In this document: one piece after another, positions 13,519 to 24,143 of the stretch
Layout of the letters: each line of letters opens with the position of its first letter
Position numbering within the stretch: the stretch's first letter is position 1
Source: Poronia punctata
Lineage: Eukaryota > Ascomycota > Sordariomycetes > Xylariales > Xylariaceae
DNA length: 38,796 nt
Direction of reading: 5' to 3'
NCBI GenBank assembly: GCA_022579005.1
Contig: MU401757.1
Location: 1 to 38,796 of the forward strand
Notes under the pieces: model-generated
What the model saw: only the letters and a program-made list of their open reading frames with translations
Database searches by the model: none
Told to the model about the DNA's origin: nothing
Program-made: the position numbers and the translations under genes

Positions 13519-14061
13519 GCACATGAGGGAAAGACCGATAACACATGTTAGGCAAGGGGGAGATAGACAGAGTACTTGACATGGTAGGGTAGCAAGTGAT
13601 GATGATTAAGCCCTCAGGCAATTAAAGAGATAGGTGCGTAGATGCATGTATCCGTGCATCTATGCGCGCCGGGCCTATCTGATGAGATTGATACAGCCGC
13701 GATATCCAGACTAGCGCTGTACATAGGTAATGTTACATTATTGTTAGCATATGCGTGTCCACGCAGTCTCCAGCCCTCGACCGGGTGGCCAGGCCTCCCA
13801 TTTCTGTTCACAAAAGCCTTTTGCCAGCTTTCTATGAATGTGCCAACCCGATTTGACAGCCAGTTTTGACATACACAAGGTCGGATCTGGTGGTCCAATA
13901 TGGCGTCGTGTCCTTTGGCTTCTTTGCCGTTTGCATTCTCCTGTCTTTTCATACGCGTCTTCTCTGTAGCAAACTCTTCAGAGTGTTGAGTATGGAGGTA
14001 CTAATCGAGCTAAGACGCATTATCACACCCTTACCGTTGATCCTTTGGTAAGCCGTGGCTA
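13519..14061. other. Intergenic region between convergent genes
   Basis: This is the shared 3' region of the ATPase (+) and uS17m (-). The ORFs in it have no family character. It holds one strong hairpin, listed separately. No tRNA or other RNA gene was recognised. Confidence 0.6.
13634..13667. other. 15-bp hairpin in the ATPase 3' region
   Basis: Positions 13634-13648 pair with 13653-13667 around the 4-base loop tatc, with all positions paired if G-T pairs are allowed (three of them). It lies 116 bases after the ATPase stop codon and between two converging genes. It could affect 3' end formation or RNA stability. It could also be a chance palindrome. Confidence 0.45.
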
Positions 14062-14688
14062 CTAATTTGCAACATCCTCCGGCCTCAACACCTTAGCGGC
14101 GCGGCGGACCAACTTGCTAGCTTCCTGGACCAGTGCCCCGGCGACGCCCTCGGCGCCAGTGACAGCCCGGCGCAATGCCCGCCACTCGTCCTTGGCCTGA
14201 CGCTTCTTCAGCTTCTCGGCAGCGCGCTCCTGCATGGTCGGTATGGGCGGGCGCTCGTCAATACCTGGTCCATATGGCGCCACGATGTGCTTTACGACGT
14301 GACGCACGTGTTGGGATTCTCGCCACGACGGCGTGATGGCTACTACGTCGCCTTTGCGTAGTGAGTTCCGCGGGTCGTGGACGAGCTTGTATCGGGGCTG
14401 CTTGAACCACTATTTTTGAAGTTTATGTGGTCAGCAAGGTTCGTAGCGCACAGCGTACACGAGGTAAGAAAGGCCCGCCGACCAACAGTAGAAGGATAAA
14501 TCGTGATAGGGTTGAGGATGATAGATGGGAAATTCCCCCCAATAACCACATACCTTGTGCACTCTCTGCTCCCACCTCATACCACCCAATCGCACCTTGA
14601 CTGTCTTGTCCATCAGACCGGCTGACACTACGATACCGTGCATTTCTACAGCCGCTCGTCGCATTCCGGCCGCAATTTCCGACGCCAT
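14062..14688 (-). CDS. mrps17: Mitochondrial ribosomal protein uS17m
   Basis: Exon 1 is 14688-14554 and exon 2 is 14409-14062, giving 160 aa. The intron runs GTATGT..TAG with a GCTGAC branch site, in phase 0. The protein is the S17 component of the mitochondrial small ribosomal subunit, an OB-fold protein that binds rRNA. The signature HGIVVSAGLMDKTVKVRLGG at residues 17-36 is the bacterial S17 beta-barrel start (G.V.S..M.KT..V). After the splice, WFKQPRYKLVHDP and NSLRKGDVV continue the OB fold, and HVRHVVKHIVAPYG follows. The last 50 residues are a charged, helical fungal extension. The start at 14688 gives a short basic leader suited to mitochondrial import. The reading frame is open further upstream, but family members start near here. 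ATG at 14664 is the alternative. The gene diverges from COG6. Confidence 0.93.
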
Positions 14689-15405
14689 CTTTTCGTATAC
14701 TGGGTTACCTGGACTTCCACCTGTTTCGAAGTCCTCTTCTGTTGTCGCTGTCTGTTCGAAGTGGGGGGTCCAACCAGGTTGACGAGTTTTATGTTCCTTG
14801 TTTCCTTCAATCACCCCTTCTTGTCTAGCACGACGACGGGTGTGTTGGAGAATGTTAGTTGGTGACCTGACTTAAAGTCGATATGTTCAGTTCCTTTTGG
14901 CTGCGTAAGTTGGGTGAGCTCCAAGAGGGTCCAAAATTTTGGTCTCTGCCATACCGTACGTAGCACAACCAAACAGACCTTGAAATAACTAGCAGTACCA
15001 TAGGTATAACCGTATACTACATAACGTCTAACTTATATAGTCTCGACCTAACTATATTGGGTAAGCCTGTGGCTTTGAGGGTCTTGGCAGGTAGTCGTCC
15101 TTACCACCTTCGATATAATTACCAAGTCTCTGTGTTACAATTTCCCTATCTTCATATAACAACCTACCTTCACATAACCTGGTTTTAAACCAAGGTTTGC
15201 CATTTGTATTGCCTTATAATAGATAAGATTTGAAGTAAAATTAATGTGTATCTAGACTAGCTCACCTGGTCAATTAGCCTTAAGTACGAGTACGTGCACG
15301 TATGCGATGACCTCTACGACTGGCGCGACCCTACTCGTAGTCTGGGTAGGTCGGTTAGTCTAAGTTTGACCTCAGACAAAACACGAGACGAAGCGACACC
15401 TTACG
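14689..15405. promoter_or_regulatory. Divergent upstream region of uS17m and COG6
   Basis: These 717 bases separate the two start codons and must contain both promoters and leaders. The middle part (about 15000-15260) is AT-richer, as is common in fungal promoters. I saw no recognisable TATA box or transcription-factor site that I would defend, no tRNA, and no transposon end. Confidence 0.45.
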
Positions 15406-17657
15406 ATGAGCACCGCGGGCATCGAGACATCTGGCGACCCGGGATTTCTCCAGCCCCGGAATCGTGATGCTGTATCACCAGGTCTTATATCTCGTGGTAT
15501 ACCCATGAGTCCAAGCCTGACTGGCCGAGTAGCGAATCCTGTCTCATCCAAAGTCACAACGGTACTCTCATCCTCGTACGCGGACTCGGAATTCCGCGAA
15601 GCGCTCTCCTTACTGGACGAGCGAGGAATAGGTAATCGCGCAGAGGCACGACGTCAACTTCGGCTAGATGTCCAGAAGGAGGTCATTGAGAGCAATGGCC
15701 AAATCATCACCGAGTTCGGACGAGTTGCGGAGGTGAGTGCGTTGCAAGCTGGTCCTCTCCCCTGCAGCCCGCCCCGACACGTGATACTGACAGGCGGCAG
15801 CAATTACGACGCATCGGCAGCACCATCGGCAGGTTAAATAAAAGCCACCAAGAAATGAGAGGCCACGCCACCATGGCCCATGAGGCCACATCATCAACGC
15901 TAGAGGAGGCAGCTGCCCTGATGGCACAGAAGAAGGACGTAGACATGAAGCAGAAACTAGTGAGGGCTTTCCGGGAGCAATTTTCCCTGACCGACATCGA
16001 AGTGGCGGCGCTTACCTTGATATCGGAACCGGTTGACGATCAGTTCTTCGTGTCTCTCGCGAAGGCAAAAAGCATTAGTAAGGACTGCGAGATCCTCCTC
16101 GGTTTCGAGAATCAGAGACTTGGCCTGGACGTCATGGACCAGACCTCGAAGAACCTCAACCTTGCCTTTCAGAAGCTGCATCGCTGGATACAGAAAGAGT
16201 TCAAAACACTAAATCTGGAAAACCCGCAGATCAACTCCTCTGTACGTCGTGCGCTACGGGTACTAGCCGAGCGGCCTTCGCTCTTCCAGAGTTGTCTCGA
16301 CTTCTTTGCCGGCGCGCGTGAGAAGATCCTGTCGGATTCCTTTTACCTTGCCTTGACGGGGACTTCGACATCAGGGGCAAAAGACCAGTCGGCGAAACCC
16401 ATCGAGCTCGCCGCCCATGATCCGTTGCGCTACGTGGGCGACATGCTTGCCTGGGCGCACTCGGCAACGGTGAGTGAGCGCGAGGCCCTCGAAGTCCTCT
16501 TCGTCTCAGATGGTAACGAGCTTGCCAAGGGCATCCGAGAGGGGCGCGAGAACGAGCATTGGCTTCGCATGGGCGACGAGAATGACGTGGGCCTACCGGA
16601 ATTCGATGCCGTCAAGTCCCTCAACGAGCTCATCGACCGCGACGTCTCAGGTGCCGCACGGATCATGCGCCAGCGCGTTGAGCAAGTAATACAAGCTAAT
16701 GAGGACACAATCTTGGCCTACAAGCTTGCAAACCTCCTAGGCTTCTATAAGTTCACTTTCTCCCGGCTATTGGGTGGCGGTGGTAGCGACGCGGTTCTGC
16801 TGAAGTCGATGGTGGCCCTCGAGTCCGAAGCCCTGCGACAATTCCGCTCCCTTATGCGCGATCACATCGCTACACTGCAGGGCGAATTCCAGCACACACC
16901 CGCGGACTTGGGGCCACCCGACTTCTTCCAGGAGGCCCTTCACCAGCTCGCCTCCATCATGCAGACATACGAAACTTCGCTATCGTCATCCGCCTTCAAA
17001 TCCGGCGATGGCGATGATGGTGATGATATGGAAAGCGAGTTCAGACCCGTGTTCGCCGAGTCACTGGACCCGTTCCTTACCGGCTGCGAGAACATGGCTC
17101 GTAGGATCGACGCGCCGTCGGATTCTATTTTTCTCTTAAATTGCCTTCTGTCTGCACAATCTACGCTACAGCCATACTCGCGCTTTGCGTCCCGCCGCCT
17201 TGCGGACCTTCGGACCGCAGCCGACGAGCACGTCTCCAACCTGGTAGATTCACAATTCGGATTTCTAGTGACAGAGTCTTCACTCTCGCCTCTTTTTTCG
17301 GCTCTGGGGCCCCTTCGCGCCGACTCGGACGAGGATGTTGCAAAGATAGCAACCCTCGAACCGGCGCAGCCCGAGGCCCTCATGGCCGCAGGTCTGGGCC
17401 TCGACGATTTCCTGCCGTCGGCAATCATGGACGCGCTGGAGAACCTGGAACATCTGCAAGATGCGCAGCTCGCACGCGAGATCACAGGGGAGGCGGCCGA
17501 GCGGTTCTGTGCCGACTTCGAACATATAGAAGGTCTACTTGTCCTATCGGACGAGTTGAGGGGACAGGCGGACGCGCATGAAGCAACAGGTGTCGCTCCG
17601 AGCTTACGAGCGCTGTTCCCAAGAACAACAGGCGAAATCAGGGTCCTACTATCATGA
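15406..17657 (+). CDS. cog6: Conserved oligomeric Golgi complex subunit 6
   Basis: Exon 1 is 15406-15732 and exon 2 is 15801-17657, giving 727 aa. The 68-base intron runs GTGAGT..CAG in phase 0. An internal CAG at 15793 would shift the frame and is excluded. COG6 belongs to lobe B (COG5-8) of the eight-subunit tether that captures retrograde vesicles at the Golgi and keeps glycosylation enzymes in place. Residues about 60-140 are the conserved N-terminal coiled region ([18 protein letters not shown], then [15 protein letters not shown] across the splice). The family-typical RAFREQFSL, the [12 protein letters not shown] stretch and the acidic linker near [10 protein letters not shown] follow. 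The C-terminus ends in a typical [12 protein letters not shown]. Length is in the usual fungal range. No damage is visible. Confidence 0.95.
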
Positions 17658-18420
17658 TAGGATGGCGGGCGCCGCTAGATCCTCTGGCCGGCCGAGCACT
17701 ACACCAGTGTAGGTTAGGACTCTCTTGCACTACACTTCTGAGAAACAGAGCATCGTCATCATATTATACACTAATCTTCACGTGTTGATCCCTACCATTC
17801 TACACTTCACAAAGTAGCCACTCATAAAGCCTCTTCTGGCCTGGTTTTGGCGAGCATCGTTTGACGTATCAGTTTTCAAATCTGGTCTTAACAAGAGGAT
17901 TAGTGGAAATACACAAGAACTGGAACGAACCGTAGCGTTTCTCTTCTTTTACAGATTTGCATATGTGATTCTTTTTGGCCGTTTTCCTTTTCTGCGTTTG
18001 TATTAAATGCATGCACAAAATATGGCCGTCCCTTTTCTTGTTATCAGTTAAAAGCTTAAAGTCGCCCCCTACCCGCCTCTTCCTTGTAGTGGATGGTCAA
18101 TAAGCGACATAGGTCGATGATACTTGGCTTATTGTGGCTTATACTTGGGGTTTAGGCGTCGGCGCCTTGCTGCGCGGTATCTTCGCCGCCCATCTTATCC
18201 TACATCATTTATACATGTCATTCTGTCATTCTCTTTGTCTCTTCCTTTTCTTTTGTCGGCCTCGTCGGCCTCGTCTGCCTCGTCCACCTCTTCCGTAAGT
18301 GGGGATTCCCCAGACAGGGTCCGAAAACAGCGCTCAGATTCCGGCGCGCAGGGCGCGGGGACCCGAGAGCAAATAAGGCACCGCCAAATATCCAGCCCCC
18401 CCCCTAATCTCGAAGCCCTG
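17658..18420. other. COG6 3' flank, no supported gene
   Basis: This follows the COG6 stop codon. The composition is normal. It is presumably the 3' UTR of COG6 plus spacer. An ORF at 18124-18429 starts at TTG and is mostly Ser/Arg low complexity, so I do not call it. Confidence 0.5.
18255..18290 (+). repeat. 9-bp tandem repeat, four copies
   Basis: The unit gtcggcctc occurs twice exactly and then twice with changes (gtctgcctc, gtccacctc). It is followed by ttccgtaagt, which resembles a splice donor, but I found no exon that makes sense of it. Confidence 0.6.
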
Positions 18421-18678
18421 TCACCGTGATAGCCCGCCCCTTACTGTGGCGAATTCTACTCGTGAGCCGCGGTCAGGGTTAGCGCGAGGATCTTCGGCTC
18501 CGGGTTTGACATTTACGGTCCCCTGTTTCTCCATACCTTCCGCTGCTCTCGGGCCTCGGTTGTCTTGACGTTCCTGCGATCTTAACACAAGCACCACGTC
18601 GTCGTTTCCGACATCGTATATCACTAGTCCAGATGTCGTGACGGCGTCCAGAAGGTGACCGAATTTATAGAAAGTCAT
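18421..18678 (-). CDS. Hypothetical 85-aa ORF, doubtful
   Basis: It has an ATG start and its composition is not low complexity. The N-terminal part (HLLDAVTTSGLVIYDVGNDD) reads like a folded protein segment and the C-terminal half is Gly/Arg/Pro-rich. I recognise no family. It lies downstream, on the same strand, of the other doubtful coding stretch at 18857-19400 and might be a later exon of it, but I found no splice pair that joins them convincingly. It may be chance. Confidence 0.2.
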   Translation of the reverse strand: MTFYKFGHLLDAVTTSGLVIYDVGNDDVVLVLRSQERQDNRGPRAAEGMEKQGTVNVKPGAEDPRANPDRGSRVEFATVRGGLSR

Positions 18679-18856
18679 CCGAATCAGCTAGTAACTAAGC
18701 GTAACTACCAGGTCCTGGGCATCCCTCGATTCTAGAATGTCGAATTTGCTCCCTTGCGGCCTTCAGAGCCAATGGCAGCTCGAGAACCGCCATGGCTAGA
18801 CCGGAATTCGCCTTTGGCGAACTGGAAGTAACAATTAGCCGTAGCAACTAGCCGTT

Positions 18857-19400
18857 CTAAAAGTATATGTCTTTCCGTTCTCTTCGGGTCGGCGGCTTTA
18901 TGAGCGAGTAAATAGGGTGGTCACCGGTCGGCTCCAACAGACTAAAAGCCAAGCCAGCTCCTGTCAAGGTAAAGGAGTACTTGGTTAGGGTCGGCAGGTA
19001 GCCGAGTATTTGTTTCGCGCGCGGACATGGGGTATCGGAGAGAAAATATGTCCATCCATCACCGTCTTCTCTGCTTAGCTGTGACGAAAAATAGTATTTA
19101 ACTTGCAGGGCCTTCTCCAGACCTGTTCCGCACAATGCATAGGGAAAGAATACCACACTCGGTGGCCTTTCTTTAGTACACGTAGAAGGCTCATAGTACA
19201 TAACAAAGCTGCCAGAATCTACGCAACTAAAAGCCTTTATGTACTCGAATATGGCGGGAAAGCGTCTATATCAAGCCGCTCTAGGTACCTAGCTTCTACG
19301 TGGCCCGGTACACCTCAACGGCTAGTCCTGTGACGATGTAGCCTGGCCAGCAGTCTCTATTATCGCCCCAGTTCTGGTCGATCTCTGGACACCCTACACT
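18857..19400 (-). CDS. Possible uncharacterised gene fragment, two segments
   Basis: Two - strand segments in different frames have protein-like composition. Segment a (19400 down to about 19300) contains DQNWGDNRDCWPGYIVTGLA. Segment b (19270-18857, ending in TAG) contains FPAIFEYIKAFSCVDSGSF and then about 110 more residues rich in aromatic amino acids. A 46-base intron (19266-19311, GTACCG..ATATAG) or a 34-base one (19266-19299, GTAGAA..ATATAG) would join them in phase; the second is shorter than fungal introns usually are. Segment a has no start codon, so an upstream exon would be required. I recognise no family. It lies just downstream of TAN1 on the same strand, where TAN1 3' UTR is also expected. 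It could be an unknown gene, a decayed gene, or chance. Confidence 0.3.
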
Positions 19401-19616
19401 TTAATCACGGCGAAAGAAATACCACGAGGAGGTTGTAGAAGACGAAGGTGGGTCCATTTATAGCTCCTGGATAAAGGGGAGAGACGGGATAGGCCGATAG
19501 CAGAAAGGAGGACTCGTGATGGCAAGGGAGCAACTTCGTCTCCCACAGGTGCACGCTCGATACACCTAATGACAAGCCGTACGAGATACCACCCCACGCC
19601 TCGTATTGCTGCATAT

Positions 19617-20925
19617 CTATTCCCTATTGTTTGCCGCTTCAGGTTTCTGGCCGTCCAAGCCATTCGAATTGGCTGCCCCAGCGGGATTGACGGCCCTCTT
19701 CGACGCCGCTGAATACAGTTCATGTATGTTATATCTTCGCATAGCCTCCCAGTCACTGCCGACAACACACATGCCGCAGAATGTCTAACACTAAGTGTAA
19801 GTCTCGCATCCATCCAGCGTGGGAACGGCATGTCCAACGTGGGAGCGCACCTGGAAAACCTCTATTAAGATGACTTTGTCGGGGCTTTTCAGTTCCACCT
19901 TGTGTCGGTTTGATATCATGTTGGCGACTTTGTTTATAATCACCTCACGCTTCAGCGTCGTATGCGCCCTTATGGTCGGGCGAATGGCGTACTGTGTAAT
20001 CGAGATGTTGTTAGCTACACTGCATAATGGCAGGTTTTTTTATCCATGAGCCGGGGGCCGAGAAACCGCGTCTCTCGGGCATATATATACTGACCGAGCA
20101 CGCCCGGTTATCGTCATTGCCAGCCATGCCCTCCGTCTCCTCGCGCCTCTCCAGCTGGAAATGTTCAGGCAGGATGCGCTCCGCCAGTTCTTCTAATCCC
20201 TTCTCCGTAGCTTTGGCCGTATAGGAGATGGGCGTGAGCTTGTTGATAAACCTCGAACGCCACTGGCTCCTGTCGGAGGCGGCGGAGGCGTCCTTACATA
20301 TCTCCCGGACTAGCAGGAGGGGATCAACAGGGGCACGTGTCCGCATGAAGAGGACACAGTCGACATTCATCCGTAGAAGATCAAACGGTCCGTCCTTCAA
20401 TTTGGTTCCCGGCTTCAGAGCGGCAACCTCTTTTGCAATGGCCGCTTCGATGTCTTCGGGATCCTGGTCTACGGGGCCATATTCGTCGGCGCAGATGCCG
20501 GCGCCGAACAATTTCAGGCCGTACTACCGTTGAGAGCCCGTCAGGATCGCGACCTGACACCAAGTCCGACGGCTATCCACAAGGGGTCTCCATTGCGACC
20601 TTGAGGGTTGGGGTCCACGTACCTCGTCGCAAATGGAAATGATCTCGTCAGCAGCTCTCATCTCCTTCTGTCTCTGGCACGTCACCCAGAATCCCATGTC
20701 TCCCAACTCGAGGGACCGGCCCTTGACGGCGGCGAGCTTTGCCAGGTGACTCGGTGTCTTCCATTTCCCCTGGTTGCCACCCTGCACTCATAGATGAGCA
20801 GATTGAAATCACAGAAGGGACGGCTGGCAGGGGATTAATAATATAGATATTACCTTGCTACGCTTCACCCCGGCGTGTGGCGCCCCGGCAGGGGGGTTAC
20901 GTTTCCTCTTCGTATTGGTCTCCAT
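19617..20925 (-). CDS. tan1: tRNA acetyltransferase adaptor TAN1 (THUMP domain)
   Basis: There are five exons: 20925-20854, 20781-20623, 20523-20095, 19991-19851 and 19784-19617, giving 322 aa. All four introns are phase 0, with donors GTAATA, GTACGT, GTCAGT and GTGCGC and acceptors CAG, TAG, CAG and TAG. TAN1 (human THUMPD1) binds tRNA and helps the Kre33/NAT10 acetyltransferase make N4-acetylcytidine at position 12 of Ser and Leu tRNAs. Exon 1 is basic (TKRKR), probably nuclear-localising. Exon 2 has QGKWKTPSHLAKL and GFWVTCQRQKE, typical of the N-terminal part. The THUMP domain runs from about residue 165 to 280, with SRFINKLTPISYTAKATEKG, YAIRPTIRAHTTLKREVI, SPDKVILIEVFQ and TFCGMCVV. The C-terminal tail is DWEAMRRYNIHELYS. 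Nothing is broken. A hAT-like transposon starts 119 bases upstream of the start codon. Confidence 0.93.
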
Positions 20926-21043
20926 TGACCGAACAATTGATAAATGGGCTGTAATTTTCGCCACTGGAGTATAATATGAAGTGTGAACCGGATGGTGTTC
21001 TTCCCCCTCCGTGTTGGAAAAGTCTTAAGGTTATAGTCTTACC
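20926..21043 (-). promoter_or_regulatory. TAN1 upstream region, cut short by a transposon
   Basis: Only 118 bases of normal-composition DNA lie between the TAN1 start codon and the first base of the outer hAT-like element. The promoter must therefore fit here, lie within the element, or reach across it. No core element is clear. Confidence 0.5.
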
Positions 21044-21910
21044 CAGGGCTGTTAAATTAGTATGTAGTAATTGGTACTACATGTAGTATAGTATTAGTAT
21101 AGGTCATTACTATACTACACTTTTTATAGTAATAGTAATTACTACATGTAGTATTACTACATTACTACAAAAGTTAATTTGCACTATATTCAGGGTTGTT
21201 AAATTAGTATGTAGTAATTAGTACTACATGTAGTATTACTACATGTAGTAACGGTGTAGTAACAAGATCTTAATACTAATGTAGTATTAGTATAGGCTAT
21301 TACTATACTACAATAATTTTTCCGAATTTTTTCCGAATTTTTCTAAATTTTTCTAAATTTTTTTTAATTTTTTTTAAATACTTTTTTATTTTTTTAAAAT
21401 AAAAAATCAATTAAATTATATATAGTGCATTTTTACTAGGCACTGTATATATACACTATATATATAAATAGTGTTTTGCTTTTTACACTGTTTAACTTTA
21501 TTTTCTATATAGTATTTACACTGTTTTTTAATTAAAAATTAGTATTTTTATAGTAATTGTAGTACTACTATATACTACAGTAGTATTACTATATGTAGTA
21601 TTAGTATAGGCATTTACTAACCTATATAGTATTAGTATAGGCTGTTACTAACTACATATAGTATTAATATAGGCAATTACTACATTAGTATTACTAATTT
21701 ATAACCCTGACTATATTGCACTATATATACACTGTACTATATAGTGTATATACTATTTTTATTGTCTTTTTACTATATTTTATACTATTTTTCTCTTTTT
21801 TTCTTTTTTTCTTTTTTTTTAAAAAAGAAAAACGTAAAAAAATAATTTTTAAATATATTAATAGTTTTATAGTAATTATAGTATTACTATATACTATAAT
21901 AGTATTACTA
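21044..21910 (+). mobile_element. Outer hAT-like non-autonomous element, right end lost
   Basis: It begins CAGGGCTGTTAAATTAGTA at 21044, the same terminus as the element nested inside it, followed by tgtagtaatt and tactacatgtagta motifs. The nested copy (21191-21709) splits it. To the right of the nest, 21863-21910 (ttttatagtaatta..agtattacta) matches 21546-21592 of the inner copy, so this is the rest of the outer copy. The last 110-165 bases, including the right terminus, are missing, and the sequence runs into AT-rich DNA. No transposase is encoded. Confidence 0.7.
21191..21709 (+). mobile_element. hAT-like MITE, complete, 519 bp, nested
   Basis: The left end is CAGGGTTGTTAAATTAGTA and the right end, read inward, is CAGGGTTATAAATTAGTA: terminal inverted repeats of about 19 bp with one mismatch and one gap. 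Direct copies of actatatt flank it at 21183-21190 and 21710-21717. An 8-bp duplication and CAGGG ends are typical of the hAT superfamily. Inside are several subterminal copies of tagtattagtatagg in varied form and short tandem tttttccgaat units. It has no ORF for a transposase, so it would have been moved by an element elsewhere. Confidence 0.88.
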
Positions 21911-22166
21911 ATAGCATTAAGTTAGTTAATTAAAATAAAATAAATTAGTCTAGGTTTAAAAAATAGCTAATAATAGCTAAAGCTACTTTATAAAATGCTT
22001 AAAAGCATAGTAGTTATATAACTGTGCACTAACTACCTATAAATCTTGTAAATATGTTAATATTTACTATATTAGTCTGCTCCCCTTTTAAAGAAATAAA
22101 TAAAAATATCCTATTTTTTATATAGTATTTTTTTATTAGCTAAAAAAGCTATTAAAAAATTTCCTG

Positions 22167-22264
22167 TTTTTTATATTAAAAAAGCAATTAAATAAACGTA
22201 TATATACGTTCTTTATTTTTTATATTAAAAAAGTAATTAAATAAACGTATATATACGTTTATTA
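22167..22264. repeat. 49-bp direct repeat, two copies
   Basis: The unit ttttttatattaaaaaag.aattaaataaacgtatatatacgtt starts at 22167 and again at 22216. The copies differ by C/T at one position within the first 40 bases. Each contains the palindrome aacgtatatatacgtt. Confidence 0.7.
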
Positions 22265-23100
22265 TTTTATATGTTTTATATTAATATATAAATTTTTATA
22301 TGCTATATAAATAAATAAATAAATAAAATAACTCTATTTTATATTTTTAATATTAATACATTATTTGCTAAAAAATAAAGATAAACTTGTAGTATTGCTA
22401 TTTTTGTTTTATTTTATAATAGTTTTTTTTAGCTATTAGCGCTTGCGTGTTAAAGGTTTATATTTTAATAATTTTTATTTTAAGTTTTTATATTATTAAG
22501 TTTATTTTGCATTTTTTAAACATTTGCTTGTAATTATATTATAATAGTCTTTATAGTACTAATTTCCTATTATAGTTTTTTTATTTTTTTTATAAGGCTT
22601 TTATTTAAATAGTTTAGTAACTATACTTGCTTAAGCAAAAATTGCTATTTTAGCTATTTATTATAGTACATCTTTTATGCATATAGCAAAAATAGTATTG
22701 TATATTATATTAGCAATTTATATTTATACTAAGCTGCTATAAATTGTTTTTTTAAGTATATATTTATTTTTCTTGTTTACTAGTTTGTTATTATATATGT
22801 AATACTTTTTAAAGCTACGTTTAATATTTATTAGCACATTATTAAGTTTTTTTTATTTTTAAAAGTTATTAATTTCCTTTTTAAATAACTAAGTTAACTT
22901 GTTTAGTTTATATAACATAAATAAATTCCTAAATTTATTTATTAATTTAGTAAATAGATTATTATACTCTTTAAATTTATTTAGTTGTTTTAAATATTAT
23001 TTTTACGCATTTAGTTTATTTTTTAAATTATCTTTTATATATCGTTTTTTAAATATTTTAGTAACTATTAGTATATTAGTTATTGTTTATATTATAACTT

Positions 23101-23270
23101 ATAGCAAGGCTAGTAGTAGTATTTTTAATTTTAACTTATTTTGTAAGCGTTTAATTTATAGTAAAGGTAGTAGTAGTATTTTAAATTTTAGTTTATTTTA
23201 TATAGATATACTTTAACCTAATAGTAGCTATATGTTTAATATTAGTTTATTTTATATAAATATATTGCTT
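23101..23270. repeat. 57-bp tandem repeat, about three copies
   Basis: Copies start at 23101, 23158 and about 23215. The first two share atagyaargstagtagtagta and a following aattttar.ttattttrta stretch. The third is more diverged. The period is 19 codons, so it may be the remnant of a repeated protein segment. Confidence 0.6.
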
Positions 23271-23885
23271 ATTATTTATTAAGCTGCTTTAGTTTTTAAT
23301 AAGTTAAATAACGTTACTAGTTTAAAGATTATAGTTAATATACTAGTTAATATTATTATTTTTAACAGTGCTTTTTTATACTTTAGCCTATGCTTATTAG
23401 CTTACTATTTTTAACATTATAGTATTTATTTGTTTATAGAATTATATAGCAGCTAAATAAAGCCGTGTTTTATAGTGTTTATAGTAGTATAGTAAGTATA
23501 GTACTTATTTTTTATTAAAAGTTTTTTATAATCTTTAAGGCTTTAAGTCTTTTTAGTTATATTTTATTAACTAAAGTTTTATATTATTTGCTTAGTTTTA
23601 GCGTTGCTTATTTGTTTAGCTATATTAAAAAGTTTTTTAGTTATTTTTTATAGTTAATTATTTAACAGTTTGCCTTTTATTTTATATTATATTAAGTATA
23701 ATATAATAATTTATAATTGTATATATAATCTTAGTGTTATGTTTTTTAATATATTAAGCTAGTAAGTAAAAATAGTTTAATAAATATTATACTTTGCTTT
23801 ATTAACCTTATATTAATTAAGTAATAATAATTTATATTAAGCTTTATTATTATTTGCTATCCTTGCTATTATTATAAATAGACTA

Positions 23886-24143
23886 TGTGCTTTTAGTCCT
23901 ATAAAGCTAACGTGGTTTAATGTACTAATTAAAGTATGTAAACTTGTATTAACTAGTATAAAAAACCTGTTAATATATTGTTTACAAAGTAAAACAAAAA
24001 GGAAGTATTTAAAAGTTTAAAATATATAAAATGTAAGTAAATATTATACTTAGTACTTACTTTTAATTGTTTTATATTATTTTTTATATATTAGTACTTT
24101 TATTTTATATAGTTTACTTATTTTTATAATTAGTAAATTTATA
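23886..24143 (-). repeat. Left LTR (3' LTR of the - strand element)
   Basis: 258 bp, aligned to 29943-30200 with 37 differences, of which 36 are transitions and one is A/T. This copy mostly keeps G and has lost C: T here against C in the other copy about 18 times, and G here against A about 12 times. Confidence 0.88.

Larger units (their letters stand above)
21911..23885. repeat. AT-rich degraded repeat DNA
   Basis: T-rich on the given strand and full of stop codons. The ORF at 22899-23216 consists of T-rich codons (Phe, Leu, Ile, Tyr, Ser) and covers a tandem repeat. No protein family was recognised. It may be the continuation of the element into which the LTR element at 23886 inserted. Confidence 0.6.

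Noticed and set aside
17141..17581. 146-aa + strand ORF and several - strand ORFs within COG6
   Set aside because: Shadow frames of the COG6 coding sequence.
18124..18429. 101-aa + strand ORF
   Set aside because: Starts at TTG and consists largely of Ser-rich tandem repeat and Arg-rich sequence.
19394..19837. 147-aa - strand ORF
   Set aside because: Reads across the last TAN1 exon in a wrong frame.
21716..21925. 69-aa + strand ORF
   Set aside because: Phe/Lys/Ile low-complexity reading through the outer hAT-like element.
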